Positions 33,763 to 43,047 of a stretch of DNA of 64,000 bases are shown in pieces. How positions within the stretch are numbered: position 1 is the stretch's first letter; the number at the start of each line of letters is the position of its first letter. This stretch comes from Streptomyces sp. DH41 (lineage in GTDB: Bacteria > Actinomycetota > Actinomycetes > Streptomycetales > Streptomycetaceae), in contig NZ_JARVKY010000018.1 in NCBI RefSeq assembly GCF_029813785.1, positions 124,001 to 188,000 of the forward strand. Direction: 5' to 3'. Position numbers and translations under genes: made by a program. The notes below the pieces were generated by a model. It worked only from the letters and a program-made list of their open reading frames with translations. It was not told the origin of the DNA and did not search any database.

Positions 33763-35598
33763 TCACGCCGCCCGCACCCCCCGCTCGGCCACCCGGTGCG
33801 CGCAGGGCCGGCGTACGGGCGCCCGGCGTCGCAGGAACCGCGGCAGCGGCAGCGCGAGGGTGACGAAGCCCTCGGCCTGCATGGCGGCGAAACCGATGCG
33901 GGGCAGGTCGGCGGAGGCTCGGTAGACGACGAAGCGCGGTTCCCAGCGGGGGCGGAACTTGGCGTTGAACTTGTACAGGGACTCGATCTGGAACCACCGG
34001 GAGAGGAACACCAGCAGTCCGCGCCAGGCCCGCAGCACCGGGCCCGCGCCGATCTTCTCGCCGCGCGCGAGCGCCGCGCGGAACATGGCGAAGTTCAGCG
34101 AGACGCGCGCGATGCCCAGCTTCGGCGCGGCCTGGAGCGCGGCCACGATCAGCAGCTCGTTCATGCCGGGGTCGGCCGAGCGGTCGCGGCGCATCAGGTC
34201 CAGGGACACGCCGTCGGTGCCCCACGGGACGAAGTGCAGGATCGCCTTCAGATCGCCGTACTCACCCGGTCGCTCGTCCGCCCGGTGCGCGGTGGCGATC
34301 AGGCAGTCCCCGTCGGCGGGATCACCGATGCGGCCCAGCGCCATGGAGAAGCCGCGCTCGGTGTCCGTGCCGCGCCAGGCGTCGGCGGCGCGGCGGACGC
34401 GGTCCAGTTCGGCGCCGGAGAGGTCAGCCACGCGCCGTACCCGGGTCTCGTAACCGGCGCGCTCGATGCGCTTGACCATCTGACGCACATTGCGCATCGA
34501 GCGGCCGGCCAGGGAGAAATCCGCGACGTCCACCACCGCCTCGTCGCCCAGTTCGAGGGCGTCGAGCCCGGTCTCGCGGGTCCACACCTCGCCACCGGTC
34601 TCCGAGCAGCCCATGACGGCGGGCGTCCAGGAGTGGGCGCGGGCCTCGTCCATGAAGCGTTCGATGGCGCCCGGCCAGGCCTCGACGTCGCCGATCGGGT
34701 CGCCGCTGGCGAGCATGACGCCGGAGACGACGCGGTAGGTGACCGCGGCCTTGCCGCTGGGGGAGAAGACGACGGCCTTGTCGCGGCGCAGCGCGAAGTG
34801 CCCGAGGGAGTCCCGGCCGCCCTGCTTGGCCAGCAGGGCGCGCAGCCGGGCCTCGTCGTCCTCGGTGAGACGCGCGGCGGGATGTTCGGGGCGGAAGGCC
34901 AGGTAGATGGTGGTGACGGCGGTGAGCAGGCCGAGGGCGCCGAGGGAGAAGGCCACCGTCCAGGAGGTGGTGCCCCGGTAGTCGACCGGGCCCTCGACTC
35001 CGAACAGGCCGTACAGGACATGGGTGAGGCGGTCGGCCAGGCTCGGCTCGCCGACCATGTGGCGTGGGTGGGCGTTGACGACGACCAGCCCGAGGGCGAG
35101 GGAACCGGCGCCCATCAGTACGACGTTGGCGAGCGCACGCCACCGGCTGCGCGGGTCGGGCAGGGCCGCGAACTGGTCCCGGTGCCGCAGCAGGGGCAGG
35201 AGCAGCGCGAGCGAGATCAGCACCCCGGCGAGCGAGTGCCGGTAGGTGAACTGCGCGACGGCACCCAACGGCAGCAGCGCCACCGCCGCCCGCCACGCCC
35301 GCCGCTTGCGGCGCTTCAGCCCGTGGGCGAGCAGCAGCAACAGCACCCCGGCGCTGAGCGAGAGCGCCGCGGCGAACGGGCCGAACGCGCCGGGCAGTAC
35401 CTCGGCGAGGGCGTGCATACGGCTGTGCCGGAACCGGGGGAAGACGCCGGCGGCGATGTCCAGCAGGCCGACGAGCGCGCAGGCGCGGCCGACGAGGAGG
35501 GGTACGGCCTCCGGACGAGGGCCGCGTGGTACTCGACGTCCGCTGGTGGGCTTCGCCGGAACCCGACCCGACATTTCCTCATCTGTCCTGACAGACAT
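33763..35598 (-). CDS. membrane protein with DUF2156/phosphatidylglycerol lysyltransferase domain (MprF-like)
   Basis: 611 residues from the ATG at 35598. Other in-frame ATGs at 35658 (with GAGGG close by) and 35574 are possible. Residues about 30-240 hold six or so membrane helices; the C-terminal half is a DUF2156 acyltransferase domain (VFSPSGKAAVTYRVVSGVML, GDPIGDVEAWPGAIERFMDE, LDLMRRDRSADPGMNELLIV, VSLNFAMFR, FNAKFRPRWEPRFVVY). MprF and LysX proteins transfer Lys or Ala to phosphatidylglycerol and confer resistance to cationic peptides. No tRNA synthetase domain is fused. Substrate uncertain. Confidence 0.8.
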   Translation of the reverse strand: MSVRTDEEMSGRVPAKPTSGRRVPRGPRPEAVPLLVGRACALVGLLDIAAGVFPRFRHSRMHALAEVLPGAFGPFAAALSLSAGVLLLLLAHGLKRRKRRAWRAAVALLPLGAVAQFTYRHSLAGVLISLALLLPLLRHRDQFAALPDPRSRWRALANVVLMGAGSLALGLVVVNAHPRHMVGEPSLADRLTHVLYGLFGVEGPVDYRGTTSWTVAFSLGALGLLTAVTTIYLAFRPEHPAARLTEDDEARLRALLAKQGGRDSLGHFALRRDKAVVFSPSGKAAVTYRVVSGVMLASGDPIGDVEAWPGAIERFMDEARAHSWTPAVMGCSETGGEVWTRETGLDALELGDEAVVDVADFSLAGRSMRNVRQMVKRIERAGYETRVRRVADLSGAELDRVRRAADAWRGTDTERGFSMALGRIGDPADGDCLIATAHRADERPGEYGDLKAILHFVPWGTDGVSLDLMRRDRSADPGMNELLIVAALQAAPKLGIARVSLNFAMFRAALARGEKIGAGPVLRAWRGLLVFLSRWFQIESLYKFNAKFRPRWEPRFVVYRASADLPRIGFAAMQAEGFVTLALPLPRFLRRRAPVRRPCAHRVAERGVRAA

Positions 35599-35789
35599 CG
35601 CACCCGTAGTTCTGCGAGAGACCGTGGATCCGGGCCCGTTTCGGGCATCCGGCGACATTGCGCCCTCTAGGACGGTGTGTTGGCGGGAGAGGTTCACTCC
35701 CTCGATCGGAAAGCCCGCGGGGGCGCGAAGGGGTGGTCCGGGCGGATGGCCCGAACGGACGCGTGGAAAGCGCAGGCAGGTAGCGACGC

Positions 35790-37037
35790 ATGGGTCTCAC
35801 GAGTGACAAGGTGCTGGCACTGGCGGTCCTGTCCGGTGTGCTGCTGTTCGCCGGCACGGTGTGGCTGTGGCCACGGCTGGCCCGGCGGACCTGGCGGGCC
35901 GTCCTCGGACGGGTGGGCCTGCTGTTCGCCACCCAGTTGGCGGTCTTCGCCGCGGTGGGACTGGTCGCCAACCAGTCCTTCGGGTTCTACGGCAGCTGGG
36001 CCGACCTGTTCGGCCGGGAGAACGGCCAGGGCGTGGTCGTCGACCACTCGGCCGACGACCCGGCCGACGACGCCGACGGCGTCCTCCGGGTCGTCGGCGA
36101 CCGGCGGGTCACCCAGGCGGGCGGGACGCGACCGGAGGCCACCGGCCGGGTCCAGGAGATACGGATCGTCGGCCGTACGACGCGCATCGCGACGCCCGCG
36201 TACGTCTACCTGCCGCCGGAGTACTTCCAGGAGCGGCACCGCGGCCGTACGTTCCCCGCGGCCGTCGTCCTGACCGGTTACCCGGGGACGGCCGAGGCGC
36301 TGGTGGACAAGCTCCGCTATCCGCGCACGGCGCTCGACCTGGCCAGGGCCGGCCGGATGCGGCCGATGATCCTGGTGATGCTGAGGCCCACGGTGGCGCC
36401 GCCGCGCGACACGGAGTGCGTGGACGTGCCGGGCGGCCCGCAGACGGAGACGTTCTTCGCGAAGGACCTCCCGCAGGCCGTGAGCGCTCATTACCGCGTG
36501 CACCGGGGGCCGGGAAGCTGGGGCATCGTCGGCAACTCGACCGGCGGTTACTGCGCCCTGAAGCTCGCCCTGCACCACCCCGACGTGTACGCCGCCGGAG
36601 CCGGCCTCTCCGCGTACTACGACGCGCCCAGCGACCCCACCACGGGCGACCTCTTCCAGGGCGACGAGGAACGGAAGAACAGGGCCGACCTGTGGTGGTA
36701 TCTCGAGAACATGCCCGCGCCCGACACTTCGTTGCTCGTCACCAGCAGCAAGTCCGGTGAGACGAACTACAAGGACACGTTGAAGTTCATTGAGCGTGTG
36801 AAGGACAGGAAGCCGACGCGCATCTCGTCGATCATCCTGGAAAGCGGCGGGCACAACTTCAATACCTGGCGCCGCGAGATTCCCGCGACGTTGCGGTGGC
36901 TGGGTGAACGGCTCGAAGGTGCGAGGGGCGGCCAGGCGGGAGGCCGGGCGGATGGCCGGGCGGATGGCCGCGCAGGCGGTTCGGAAGGCGGTCCGGCGGG
37001 TGGATCGGCGAACGGATCGGCGAGGGAAGGCGGGTGA
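35790..37037 (+). CDS. membrane-anchored alpha/beta hydrolase, esterase (Ag85/EstA-like)
   Basis: 415 residues. Two N-terminal membrane segments (LALAVLSGVLLFAGTVWLW, VGLLFATQLAVFAAVGLVA) place the catalytic domain outside. The nucleophile elbow is GNSTGG with Ser250 and the catalytic His is His355 in ESGGHNFNTW; an Asp near DAPSD is a possible third residue. The fold resembles antigen 85-type mycolyltransferases and esterase D. The C-terminal 40 residues are Gly/Ala/Arg repeats (GGRADGRADGRAGG). Substrate unknown. Divergent from the MprF-like gene, which suggests a joint envelope role. Confidence 0.8.
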   Translation: MGLTSDKVLALAVLSGVLLFAGTVWLWPRLARRTWRAVLGRVGLLFATQLAVFAAVGLVANQSFGFYGSWADLFGRENGQGVVVDHSADDPADDADGVLRVVGDRRVTQAGGTRPEATGRVQEIRIVGRTTRIATPAYVYLPPEYFQERHRGRTFPAAVVLTGYPGTAEALVDKLRYPRTALDLARAGRMRPMILVMLRPTVAPPRDTECVDVPGGPQTETFFAKDLPQAVSAHYRVHRGPGSWGIVGNSTGGYCALKLALHHPDVYAAGAGLSAYYDAPSDPTTGDLFQGDEERKNRADLWWYLENMPAPDTSLLVTSSKSGETNYKDTLKFIERVKDRKPTRISSIILESGGHNFNTWRREIPATLRWLGERLEGARGGQAGGRADGRADGRAGGSEGGPAGGSANGSAREGG

Positions 37038-37173
37038 CCGCCGAAATGATCTTGAAGTAATTCCCGTGACGACGGGTATGTGGATTCCTGATGCCGTGTG
37101 AACACATCGGAGACGGATGTGTTTTCGCGGGGCGGGGCGCCAAGATTCGCCTACGCGCGGTAAGTTTCTGGCC

Positions 37174-38568
37174 ATGCCACGTGGACGTCACCGCCATTCC
37201 CCGCCCCTGCACAGGCTGCTTCCTCCGTCGGCGATCGCAGGCGTCTCCGTCGTCTGCGCCCTCGGCCCCTGGGTGTTCAGCGAAGCGATGATCCTGCGCT
37301 CCCTGGCTGCCGCCGCCGCGTTGACGGCCGTCGTCGGCGCGGTCGTCATGCGTCACTGGGACACGCAGGCCGGCAGGCGCGTCGCCGACCTCACGCGCGC
37401 GCGTGCGAGCGACGAGTGGCGTTACGAGGAGCGGGTCGCCGAACTGGAGTCCGACCTCGAGGAGTCGCGCGAGCTGCGCGTGAAGCTGGAGCACCGGCTG
37501 CGGGCGAAGCGCACGGAGCTGGCGGGACTGCGCAACGAGCACGCCGCCCTGTTGCGGCGCTACGCCACGGCGGAGACCGAGCGTGCCAGCGCGCTGGAGG
37601 GCCGCCGCCTGCTGGAGATCGAGGCCGTGCCGCAGGCGCCCGCGCTGCCGGCGGCGCGACCGGCACCGGCGGAGGAGACCCGGGCGGAGGGCCCTTCGGC
37701 CACTGCCGAGGGGACCACTGAGAGCGCGGAGAGTGCCGAGGCGGCTCCCGCCGTCTTCTCTCCCGCGGGCTCCCGGCTGTTCCTGCGGGCGAACGCGGCA
37801 CTGGCGCGGTTCGACGAGGGCGCGCCCGCCGGCCCGGACGGCAGTGACTCGGACGGTCCCGACAACTCCGGCGACTCGGACGGATCCGACAATTCCGGCG
37901 ACTCCGACGGGGGCGGCGACGGAGACGGCGGCGACGGCGACGGTGGTGGCGACGGCGGCGGTGAAAGCGCTGGGGCGCCCGAGGCCGCGCGGGAGGACGA
38001 GGCGCAGGGACAGGAGCAGGGGCAGCCCGAGGCGGCCGATGGACACGAGCGCACCGCCGCCGCCTCTCCGACGACCCAGTCCGAGCAGTCGGGCGGGACT
38101 GATCGGAGCGACGGCACCGACCGGACCGAGCAGTCCGGCGAGCGGCCCTCGCAGCCGGACCAGTCCGAACAGTCCAGCCAGTCCGAACAGTCCAGCCAGT
38201 CCGAACAGTCCGGCCGCCCCGACCAGCCCACCCGGCAGGCCACCGGCCACTTCACGGTGCCGACCGCGGTGGCCGTCGTACCGACGGCTTCGGCGCGGCG
38301 TCCGGTGGTCGAGGGCGCCTTCGACTTCTTCGGCACGAAGAACGCGGAGGACGGGACGTCTTCGCCCGACGCCCTGGAGGCCGTGCAGAACGAGGACCTC
38401 GCCGACGTGGTCGGCCAGGAGGCCCTCGCGGTGCACAAGGCCGAGGCGGAGGCCGCCTTCGAGCCGGCCGGCGAGGAGCCCCGGAAAGTGGGCCAGGTGA
38501 TCGACCTGACGGCCCACGACGAGACGGAGCAGATCGACGTGCAGGGCCTGCGCAGCGCGGTGTCCTGA
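37174..38568 (+). CDS. membrane protein with coiled coil and low-complexity Ser/Gln/Asp region
   Basis: 464 residues from the ATG at 37174 (MPRGRHRHSPPLH). Two membrane helices (residues about 18-37 and 43-60) are followed by a coiled coil at 75-140 (ERVAELESDLEESRELRVKL, LRAKRTELAGLRNEHAALLR). Residues about 165-350 are disordered, with Asp/Gly/Ser runs and the repeat SEQSSQSEQSSQSEQSG. The C-terminal 100 residues (GAFDFFGTKNAED, IDLTAHDETEQIDVQGLRSA) look folded and may be an interaction module. Streptomyces-specific type; function unknown. Confidence 0.7.
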   Translation: MPRGRHRHSPPLHRLLPPSAIAGVSVVCALGPWVFSEAMILRSLAAAAALTAVVGAVVMRHWDTQAGRRVADLTRARASDEWRYEERVAELESDLEESRELRVKLEHRLRAKRTELAGLRNEHAALLRRYATAETERASALEGRRLLEIEAVPQAPALPAARPAPAEETRAEGPSATAEGTTESAESAEAAPAVFSPAGSRLFLRANAALARFDEGAPAGPDGSDSDGPDNSGDSDGSDNSGDSDGGGDGDGGDGDGGGDGGGESAGAPEAAREDEAQGQEQGQPEAADGHERTAAASPTTQSEQSGGTDRSDGTDRTEQSGERPSQPDQSEQSSQSEQSSQSEQSGRPDQPTRQATGHFTVPTAVAVVPTASARRPVVEGAFDFFGTKNAEDGTSSPDALEAVQNEDLADVVGQEALAVHKAEAEAAFEPAGEEPRKVGQVIDLTAHDETEQIDVQGLRSAVS

Positions 38569-38612
38569 CGCCTGCCGCTACGTGGCGGCAGGCGTCGGCG
38601 GCCGGCAGGGCC

Positions 38613-40157
38613 TCAGGCCATCCACCGGTCCGGCAGTGCGTCGCGCCGTCCGGTCCGGGACCGTTCCGCCTGCGCCCGGAGCAGCTCGGCCGCCTCGTCG
38701 GCGTCGCGCAGCCGCGCGGTCACGGTCTTGTTCGCCCCCGTGTCCACCCGTACGTCGGCCAGCCGCAGCGCCCGCTGCCAAGGGCCCTGCGTGCGGCGGA
38801 CGCTCTGCACCTTGGCGTGCGGCACCAGCGCCAGGTTGCGGCGGAGCAGCCCGTACCGGGCGGCGAAGACCGTGTCGGTGACGGCGAGACCGTAGCCGCG
38901 CCACCACAGCGGCCGGCAGCGCGCGGCCCGTCGTGGCGGGCGGGACAGCGCCGCGGCCGTCGGCACCGTCACTCCGGGCAGCACGCGCGCGACGACCGAC
39001 TCGGCGATCTCACGCGGGGCGACCGGCAGCAGCACGGAGTTCGACGACCCCGCCACGTCCAGCTCCACCCGCACCCAGCCTCCCCCACTCTCGGCTCCGC
39101 TCGAGCGGGGGGACCCCCATCGCCGCCACAGCAGCGGCTCCACGATCCGCACCGTCTGCACCCGGCCCGGCGGCACCGTCTCGTGCGCGCGGTCCAGCAG
39201 CCCGTGGTCGAGGCGCAGCCCGTCCGGGGACTCGGCCACCGTCCAGTCGTACTCCCCGACGAACCGGCCCGCGCCGCTCGCGCCCGCGGCGCCCAGCAGG
39301 GGCAGCGCGGTCGCCAGCACCGTCCACAGGTTGTGGGTGGCCAGCCACAGCAGCGTCGGTACGACGACGGCGGCGATCAGCGTGCCCCAGGTCGCGCCGG
39401 TCAGCAGCAGCGAGACGGCGAGTACGCCGGGCGGCACGCGCAGCAGCTGCCGGGAGGGTGCCTCGCCGACCTCGGCCGCCGTCTCGGGCGCGAGGCCGGC
39501 CGCGCGCGCGAGCAGCTCGGCCCGCAGCGCACGTGCCTCGTCCGCGCCCAGGAAGGCCAGCTCGTCCTTCTTCCCGGTTCCTATGACGTCGAGTTTGAGC
39601 TTGGCGACCCCCGCGACGCGGGCGAGCAGCGGCTGGGTGACGTCGACGGCCTGGATCCGTTCGAGCCGGATGTGCGCGGTGCGCCGGAACAGCAGTCCGG
39701 TACGGATGCGCAGTTCCGTGTCGGTCACCGCGAAGTGCGTGAACCACCAGGTCAGGAAGCCGTACAGGGCGGCGGCCGGGATCAGTACGGCGAGCCCGAC
39801 CAGCAGCGTGGTCGTGGTCAGCCGCGACAGCTGGCGCTGCGCCTGGTCGGGGTCGTGCACGGCCCAACCGACCAGCACGGCGACCGGGGCCCAGGCACGC
39901 CGCAACGGCGTTACGGGGTGCAGTCGCCGCTCGACGACACCGGGCCCGGGCCGGGCGGCGCCGTCTCCGGGCCGGGTAGCGCCGTCTCCGGGCCGGGCGG
40001 CGCCGCTCCCCGTGCCAGCCACGCCGCCACCCGTCCCAGCCACACCGTCCTCGGCCTCGGCCACGGGCACGTAGTCCCCGGCTCCGGTCGCGCCCTCAAC
40101 GGCCCGCTGAGGGCCGTGTTCCGGCGGCGGCCCGTTCTCCGCCCCGGGCGTCGTCAC
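38613..40157 (-). CDS. membrane protein with tandem bacterial PH (DUF304/YdbT) domains
   Basis: 514 residues from a GTG that overlaps the stop of the upstream PH gene (40154-40157). PH-like domains are seen after paired membrane helices: FAVTDTELRIRTGLLFRRTA and IRLERIQAVDVTQPLLARVA near 145-185, again around 310-345, and GLAVTDTVFAARYGLLRRNL with LVPHAKVQSVRRTQGPWQ near 435-475. YdbS/YdbT pairs are membrane proteins of unknown role, linked in Bacillus to bacteriocin resistance. The first 75 residues are Gly/Ala repeats. A dispersed repeat is inserted in frame at 39081-39119. Confidence 0.8.
   Translation of the reverse strand: MTTPGAENGPPPEHGPQRAVEGATGAGDYVPVAEAEDGVAGTGGGVAGTGSGAARPGDGATRPGDGAARPGPGVVERRLHPVTPLRRAWAPVAVLVGWAVHDPDQAQRQLSRLTTTTLLVGLAVLIPAAALYGFLTWWFTHFAVTDTELRIRTGLLFRRTAHIRLERIQAVDVTQPLLARVAGVAKLKLDVIGTGKKDELAFLGADEARALRAELLARAAGLAPETAAEVGEAPSRQLLRVPPGVLAVSLLLTGATWGTLIAAVVVPTLLWLATHNLWTVLATALPLLGAAGASGAGRFVGEYDWTVAESPDGLRLDHGLLDRAHETVPPGRVQTVRIVEPLLWRRWGSPRSSGAESGGGWVRVELDVAGSSNSVLLPVAPREIAESVVARVLPGVTVPTAAALSRPPRRAARCRPLWWRGYGLAVTDTVFAARYGLLRRNLALVPHAKVQSVRRTQGPWQRALRLADVRVDTGANKTVTARLRDADEAAELLRAQAERSRTGRRDALPDRWMA
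39081..39119. repeat. dispersed Streptomyces palindromic repeat inside the PH-domain gene
   Basis: The stretch has CCCCCACTCTCGG and CTCGAGCGGGGGGACCCCC arms, which I remember as a common intergenic repeat in many Streptomyces genomes. On the minus strand it is read as GSPRSSGAESGGGW inside the protein, breaking an otherwise smooth region (LLWRRW...VRVELDVAG). The length is a multiple of three, so the frame is kept. Confidence 0.55.
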
Positions 40158-40684
40158 AGCCCCGCCGATCGGGCCTCGCCCAGCTCGGTGAGCCGGTCGC
40201 GGAGACGTTCCGCCTCGGACGGGTCGAGGCCCGGGATGGTCGCGTCGGTCGCGGCGGCGGCCGTGTGCAGCTGCACGCTGGCCAGGCCGAAGTGGCGCTC
40301 GACCGGCCCGGAGGTCACCTCGACCAGTTGCATCCGTCCGTACGGGACGACGGTCGCCTCCCGCCACAGCACGCCCCGGCTGATCAGCAGGTCGTCGGCG
40401 CGCTCGGCGTACCGCCAGGAGCGCCAGTTGCGCTCCAGCATCCCCCAGCCCCACGCCATGAGGGCCAGCGGCAACAGCGCCAGGGCGGCCCAGAAGGGCC
40501 CCAGGAACAGCCCCGGCAGCACGCCCGCGGCGAGCGTGAGCAGGCCCACCCACACCACCAGCAACAACCGTCGCATCCGCAGCAGACCGGGCGGCAGCCC
40601 CGTCCACACCGGTTCGTCCCGCGACGGCTGAGCCGCCTCCGCCGCGCCCGCCGTGCCCGTGTCGTCAGGGCTCCCCGTCTCCAT
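40154..40684 (-). CDS. membrane protein with one bacterial PH domain (YdbS-like)
   Basis: 176 residues from the ATG at 40684. Two close membrane helices (LLLVVWVGLLTLAAGVLPGL and FWAALALLPLALMAWGWGML) precede a PH domain: ADDLLISRGVLWREATVVPY, RMQLVEVTSGPVERHFGLAS, VQLHTAAAATDATIPGL. The short-long PH pair with overlapping reading frames is the YdbS-YdbT arrangement, so the two proteins probably form one complex. Divergent from nuoD2, only 31 bases apart. Confidence 0.85.
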   Translation of the reverse strand: METGSPDDTGTAGAAEAAQPSRDEPVWTGLPPGLLRMRRLLLVVWVGLLTLAAGVLPGLFLGPFWAALALLPLALMAWGWGMLERNWRSWRYAERADDLLISRGVLWREATVVPYGRMQLVEVTSGPVERHFGLASVQLHTAAAATDATIPGLDPSEAERLRDRLTELGEARSAGL

Positions 40685-40715
40685 GAGGCCAGCGTACGTA
40701 GGGGAGACTGTGTAC

Positions 40716-41867
40716 ATGACTCCTACGACGGAGACCACGGTCGGCATCGGCGGCGCCGCGGAGAGCACCGACATGGTGCTCAACATCGGGCCCCAGCATC
40801 CGTCCACGCACGGCGTACTGCGGCTGCGGATCGTCCTGGACGGCGAGCGCATCGTGAGCGCGGAGCCCGTGATCGGCTACATGCACCGCGGCGCGGAGAA
40901 GCTGTTCGAGGCCCGGGACTACCGTCAGATCATCGTGCTCGCCAACCGCCACGACTGGCTGTCGGCGTTCTCCAACGAGCTGGGTGTGGTCCTCGCCGTG
41001 GAGCGGATGCTCGGCATGGAGGTCCCCACGCGCGCGGTGTGGACGCGGACGCTGCTCGCGGAGCTGAACCGGGTGCTGAACCATTTGATGTTCCTGGGGT
41101 CGTACCCGCTGGAGCTGGGCGGCATCACCCCGGTCTTCTACGCCTTCCGGGAACGGGAGGTCCTCCAGAACGTCATGGAGGAGGTCTCCGGCGGACGTAT
41201 GCACTACATGTTCAACCGCGTCGGCGGCCTCAAGGAGGACGTGCCGGCCGGCTGGGCCACCCGCGCGCGCGGTGCCGTCGCCGCCGTGCGCTCGCGCATG
41301 GACGTCTTCGACGACCTGGTGCTCGGCAACGAGATCTTCCGCGGGCGCACGCGCGGGGTGGGCGCCCTGAGCCCCGAGGCCGTGCACGCCTACGGGGTCA
41401 GCGGTCCGATCGCCCGTGCCTCTGGCGTCGACTTCGACCTGCGCCGCGACGAGCCGTACCTCGCCTACGGCGAACTCCAGGACACCCTGAAGGTCGTCAC
41501 CCGCACCGACGGCGACTGCCTCGCCCGCTTCGAGTGCCTCCTGGAGCAGACGCACAACGCCCTCGACCTCGCCGACGCCTGTCTGGACCGTCTGGCCGAG
41601 CTGCCGCCCGGACCGATCAACCAGCGGCTCCCGAAGGTGCTGAAGGCACCCGAGGGCCACACGTACGCGTGGACCGAGAACCCGCTCGGCATCAACGGCT
41701 ACTACCTGGTCAGCAAGGGCGAGAAGACCCCGTACCGGCTGAAGCTGCGCTCGGCGTCGTACAACAACATCCAGGCGCTGGCGGAGCTGCTGCCCGGGAC
41801 GCTGGTCGCGGACATGGTGGCGATCCTGGGGTCACTGTTCTTCGTGGTCGGGGACATCGACAAGTAG
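40716..41867 (+). CDS. nuoD2: orphan NADH-quinone oxidoreductase subunit D
   Basis: 383 residues from the ATG at 40716, nine bases after GGGGAG. Motifs include LNIGPQHPSTHGVLRL, EPVIGYMHRGAEKLFEARDY, ERVSG-type EEVSGGRMHYMFNRVGG, and the C-terminal VVGDIDK. It is shorter than the NuoD of the main nuo operon (about 440 residues), which is not in the window. Arg58 in MHRGAEK aligns with Arg85 of bovine NDUFS2, the residue dimethylated by NDUFAF7. No other nuo genes are adjacent. Its last 36 bases overlap the convergent methyltransferase gene. Confidence 0.92.
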   Translation: MTPTTETTVGIGGAAESTDMVLNIGPQHPSTHGVLRLRIVLDGERIVSAEPVIGYMHRGAEKLFEARDYRQIIVLANRHDWLSAFSNELGVVLAVERMLGMEVPTRAVWTRTLLAELNRVLNHLMFLGSYPLELGGITPVFYAFREREVLQNVMEEVSGGRMHYMFNRVGGLKEDVPAGWATRARGAVAAVRSRMDVFDDLVLGNEIFRGRTRGVGALSPEAVHAYGVSGPIARASGVDFDLRRDEPYLAYGELQDTLKVVTRTDGDCLARFECLLEQTHNALDLADACLDRLAELPPGPINQRLPKVLKAPEGHTYAWTENPLGINGYYLVSKGEKTPYRLKLRSASYNNIQALAELLPGTLVADMVAILGSLFFVVGDIDK

Positions 41868-42929
41868 CGCGGCGGCGTCGACGGTCCCCACCGGCTGGAG
41901 CAGCCACACGAAGTCGCCCAGCCCGCCGAGCCCGCCCGGCGCGATCAGCTCGGCGGCCTCCGAGGCGCCCGCCAGCGCGCGTACGTACGCCGCCGGGTCG
42001 GTGGCGGCCAGCGCGAGCGGGGGGCGTGCGCCTGTGACACCGAGGGCGCGCAGAGCCTCCCGCTGGGGGCGCATAAGCGCACCCGGGGGCGTGCGCTCCG
42101 GAGCGCACCTCGCGCTGTGGGCCGCCGCGCACGCGTCCAGCGCGACATGCGCGGTGAGGTCGCACGACCCGTCCGGCACCGGGGGCGTCTCCCGCCCCTC
42201 CCGGAAGCCGGTGAGCGTGCCGAACGGCGGGCGGGCGTCCACGGTGTGCGCGTAGTCGGCGGCCACGGCGAGACCCCTGTCCAGGGCCGCCACGGCGGAC
42301 GCCCACGCGGTGTCCCGGGGGAGCCCGATCTCGGCCCGCAGCCCCTCCTCGCCGGGCAGCGGCCACCACCGCGCCAGCCACTCGGCCTCCGCTCCGTCCA
42401 CCGGCTCCCCGAGCCGCTCGGTCCCGTCGTCCCGGACGAGCACCCGCCGTGCCACGCCCGCGGCGTCCACCTCCGCCACCTCCAGCGGCACGTTGTCCAG
42501 CCACTCGTTGGCGAACAGCAGCCCGGTCACCCCGTGCGGCGGCTCGGTGAGCCACTCGATCCGGTGGTCCAGTCCCTCCGGGCGGCCGGCGACCTCGACG
42601 GCGTACGCGCGCGTGCGGGCGGCCACGTCGGCGGGCAGCGCGGCCAGCACTCCGGCGGCCAGTTCGCCCCGCCCGGCCGCCATGTCGACGAAGTCCAGTG
42701 CCGCGGGCCGCCCCAGCGCCTCGTCGACCCGGCACAACAGCCGCGCCACGGCCCCGGCGAACAGCGCCGACGCGTGCACTGACGTGCGAAAGTGTGCGGC
42801 CGGCCCCGCACCGGAGCCGCGATAGAACCCGGCCGGTCCGTAGAGAGCTTCCTGGCAGGCTTCCCTCCAGCCCCGCCAGACCCCGCTCGCCTCTGAAGCC
42901 CCTCTGGTCCCTGCTGTCCCTCGTGTCAC
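41832..42929 (-). CDS. SAM-dependent methyltransferase, NDUFAF7/MidA type (COG1565)
   Basis: 365 residues. An N-terminal segment with GPAGFYRGSGAGPAAHFRTS matches the COG1565 start pattern (GYY...GDFxTS). SAM-binding motif I is DFVDMAAGRGELAAGVL near 79-95, and the family's FANEWLDNVPLEV motif is at 139-151. Mitochondrial NDUFAF7 methylates the NuoD homologue NDUFS2 during complex I assembly; this gene overlaps nuoD2 tail to tail by 36 bases. A NuoD2-modifying role is inferred. Confidence 0.82.
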   Translation of the reverse strand: MTRGTAGTRGASEASGVWRGWREACQEALYGPAGFYRGSGAGPAAHFRTSVHASALFAGAVARLLCRVDEALGRPAALDFVDMAAGRGELAAGVLAALPADVAARTRAYAVEVAGRPEGLDHRIEWLTEPPHGVTGLLFANEWLDNVPLEVAEVDAAGVARRVLVRDDGTERLGEPVDGAEAEWLARWWPLPGEEGLRAEIGLPRDTAWASAVAALDRGLAVAADYAHTVDARPPFGTLTGFREGRETPPVPDGSCDLTAHVALDACAAAHSARCAPERTPPGALMRPQREALRALGVTGARPPLALAATDPAAYVRALAGASEAAELIAPGGLGGLGDFVWLLQPVGTVDAAALLVDVPDHEEQ

Positions 42930-43047
42930 AGGCCCAGGCTAGGGGCACAGGAGAACCAAGCCTCCACCTTGCGGAGTATGCGCGGGCGATACGGATCGGC
43001 CCTCCGGTTGACCCCTGCACCTATCCCCCTTCCCTACGCTGGGTTAC

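Noticed and set aside
33763..35598. lysyl-tRNA synthetase fusion (LysX)
   Set aside because: Only membrane helices and the DUF2156 domain are visible; class II synthetase motifs are absent.
36859..38517. 552-residue minus-strand frame opposite the coiled-coil membrane protein
   Set aside because: Shadow of a GC-rich gene; the plus frame has membrane helices, a coiled coil and a sensible start, while the shadow is Gly/Arg/Val-rich.
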